Shown here: positions 4,877 through 5,815 of the stretch, piece by piece | How the letters are laid out: every line of letters starts with the position of its first letter | Numbering within the stretch: position 1 is the stretch's first letter | Assembly (NCBI GenBank): GCA_030831445.1 | Contig: JAURLB010000209.1 | Span: 1 to 5,815 of the forward strand | Length of the DNA stretch: 5,815 nucleotides | Reading direction: 5' to 3' | DNA from: Candidatus Nanopelagicales bacterium | GTDB lineage: Bacteria > Actinomycetota > Actinomycetes > S36-B12 > UBA5976 | Made by a program: the position numbers and the translations under genes | Notes under the pieces: generated by a model | What the model was told of the DNA's origin: nothing | The model's database searches: none | Seen by the model: the letters and a program-made list of their open reading frames with translations, nothing else

Positions 4877-5629
4877 ATGGCAAGTAACAAACTTATTCTG
4901 CTTCGACATGGCGAGAGCCAATGGAATGCACTCAATTTATTCACTGGCTGGGTTGATGCTGATCTCTCTAAAAAAGGCGTCGCCGAGGCAATGCGCGGTG
5001 GGCAGCTTCTTCAAGAACACAACCTGCTACCAGATGTCGTTCACACCTCGCTACTGACTCGTGCCATCAAAACGGCAAACATCGCACTTGAAGAGTGTGA
5101 CCGCTTGTGGATTGACGTGAAACGTACTTGGCGCTTGAACGAACGACATTACGGCGCGTTACAAGGTAAAAACAAGAAACAAACTCTTGACGAATTTGGC
5201 GAAGAGCAATTTCAACTCTGGCGTAGATCTTTTGACGTGCCACCGCCTCCAATTGACCCGTTAAGTGAGTTTGCACAAACGCACGATCCTCGCTACAAAG
5301 ATATTCCCAGTACAGAATTGCCCCAGACTGAATGCTTAAAAGATGTGGTAGCGCGACTTTTGGGTTATTGGCAGACAAGCATCATTGAAGATTTGAGTGT
5401 AGGAAAAACTGTTTTAGTTGTAGCGCATGGAAACTCACTTCGTGCATTGGTGAAGGAACTCGATGGAATATCGGATGCGGATATTGCAAACCTCAACATT
5501 CCAACAGGAATTCCATTGCTCTACGAGCTTGATGATGCCTTTACGCCAATCACTCGTGGTGGTCAATATCTAGATCCGGAGGCGGCAAAACTTGCTGCCA
5601 GCCAAGTTGCCGACCAAGGCAAGAAATAA
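4877..5629 (+). CDS. gpmA: 2,3-bisphosphoglycerate-dependent phosphoglycerate mutase
   Basis: The enzyme interconverts 3-phosphoglycerate and 2-phosphoglycerate in glycolysis and gluconeogenesis through a phosphohistidine. The 250 residues equal the usual bacterial length. Catalytic residues fall at the E. coli numbering: LLRHGES with His11 (phospho-acceptor), Arg62 in [10 protein letters not shown], Glu89 in [11 protein letters not shown], and His184 in [15 protein letters not shown]. The substrate-loop signature [12 protein letters not shown] (20-31) is intact, separating it from broad-specificity phosphatases of the same fold. It starts 7 nt after mshA. It neighbours mshA and the phosphate genes as gpm1 does in mycobacteria (there mshA...gpm1-senX3-regX3). 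Its stop is one base from that of the convergent downstream gene. Confidence 0.97.
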   Translation: MASNKLILLRHGESQWNALNLFTGWVDADLSKKGVAEAMRGGQLLQEHNLLPDVVHTSLLTRAIKTANIALEECDRLWIDVKRTWRLNERHYGALQGKNKKQTLDEFGEEQFQLWRRSFDVPPPPIDPLSEFAQTHDPRYKDIPSTELPQTECLKDVVARLLGYWQTSIIEDLSVGKTVLVVAHGNSLRALVKELDGISDADIANLNIPTGIPLLYELDDAFTPITRGGQYLDPEAAKLAASQVADQGKK

Positions 5630-5630
5630 C

Positions 5631-5815
5631 TTAGAGCTCCATTAATCGTTGACGTATTTCAACGTGATAGACAATGGTTGCAATGGTTGCAATCACACCC
5701 ATGATGTGAAAAATTCCGCCTGCGAAAACCACGAGCGCTGATAGCGCAAGACCAATCAGCCACGCAATTCTTGAGCCTTTGCCAATGAAGTCAAATGCTT
5801 CACTGCGTCGCCGTA
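5631..5815 (-). CDS. C-terminus of a DUF2516-like membrane protein (N-terminus outside window)
   Basis: The only open minus-strand frame at this edge gives 60 residues starting RRRSEAFDFIGKGSRIAW and ending EIRQRLMEL, then TAA at 5633-5631. Two hydrophobic segments are visible: residues about 17-35 (AWLIGLALSALVVFAGGIF) and about 37-50 (GVIATIATIVYHV). The pattern of a short 'AF-F-GK' lead, a helix, a second helix and a basic D/E-V/I-R-x tail resembles the actinobacterial DUF2516 family. I recall DUF2516 genes lying close to mshA and gpm in this phylum. Function is unknown. The assignment is moderate because the sequence is short; the coding call rests on the open frame, membrane pattern and tail-to-tail fit with gpmA. 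Confidence 0.66.
   Translation of the reverse strand, partial: RRRSEAFDFIGKGSRIAWLIGLALSALVVFAGGIFHIMGVIATIATIVYHVEIRQRLMEL
5672..5693. repeat. Short tandem repeat (CAATGGTTG x 2.4)
   Basis: Two exact 9-bp copies and a further CAAT lie inside the DUF2516-like gene, where they encode a repeated Ile-Ala-Thr in the second membrane helix. It is in frame and probably a trivial coding duplication. Confidence 0.7.

Noticed and set aside
5067..5378. Open minus-strand frame inside gpmA
   Set aside because: It lies opposite invariant mutase residues and its translation shows no domain.
1..5815. Search for mobile elements, CRISPR arrays, tRNA/rRNA genes or a new defence or biosynthetic system
   Set aside because: All the DNA is accounted for by conserved actinobacterial genes and short promoter gaps. 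No terminal repeats, transposase motifs, spaced repeats or RNA folds were recognised.

Overview
The window looks like a piece of a small, streamlined, moderate-to-low-GC actinobacterial chromosome. The evidence is the gene content: a CarD RNA-polymerase-binding regulator, a SenX3/RegX3-type phosphate two-component system, PhoU, the mycothiol glycosyltransferase MshA, a 2,3-bisphosphoglycerate-dependent phosphoglycerate mutase and a DUF2516-like membrane protein. Mycothiol synthesis is essentially confined to Actinobacteria. The A/T-rich codon use and nearly absent intergenic DNA would suit a freshwater acI/Nanopelagicales-like lineage, but that placement is inference.

Layout. Positions 1-332 (minus) hold the N-terminal two thirds of CarD, with its own ribosome binding site and promoter. 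Divergent from it, 469-996 (plus) encodes a small lipoprotein that resembles mycobacterial LpqE and sits in the same divergent position next to carD. It converges, with overlapping stop codons, on a minus-strand operon: senX3 (2734-1673, GTG start) followed by regX3 (1676-993, 4-bp ATGA overlap). A 131-bp divergent control region (2735-2865) separates senX3 from phoU (2866-3558, plus), which is followed closely by mshA (3574-4869) and gpmA (4877-5629). The end of the window (5631-5815, minus) is the C-terminus of a DUF2516-like membrane protein convergent with gpmA.

How it works together. The control region carries three, perhaps four, 11-bp direct repeats of the GTTCACC type, the known PhoP/RegX3 binding pattern. 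The last unit lies where a -35 box would be for a phoU promoter whose predicted start point is the phoU ATG itself. The inferred circuit is that SenX3 and RegX3 sense phosphate limitation and RegX3 activates phoU. PhoU would in turn restrain the kinase. mshA, and perhaps gpmA, may be transcribed along with phoU.

Main points of interest: (1) a clear tandem Pho box with an overlapping perfect 9-bp inverted repeat; (2) a SenX3 homologue with no transmembrane segments and an in-frame stop just upstream that rules out a missed N-terminus in that frame; (3) several genes (lpqE, senX3, phoU, gpmA) whose -10 elements sit 6-8 nt from the start codon with no Shine-Dalgarno, suggesting leaderless mRNAs; (4) mshA lying directly behind, and in the same frame as, phoU. 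No mobile element, CRISPR array or RNA gene was seen, and no wholly new system was recognised. This is a core actinobacterial region with unusual regulatory detail.
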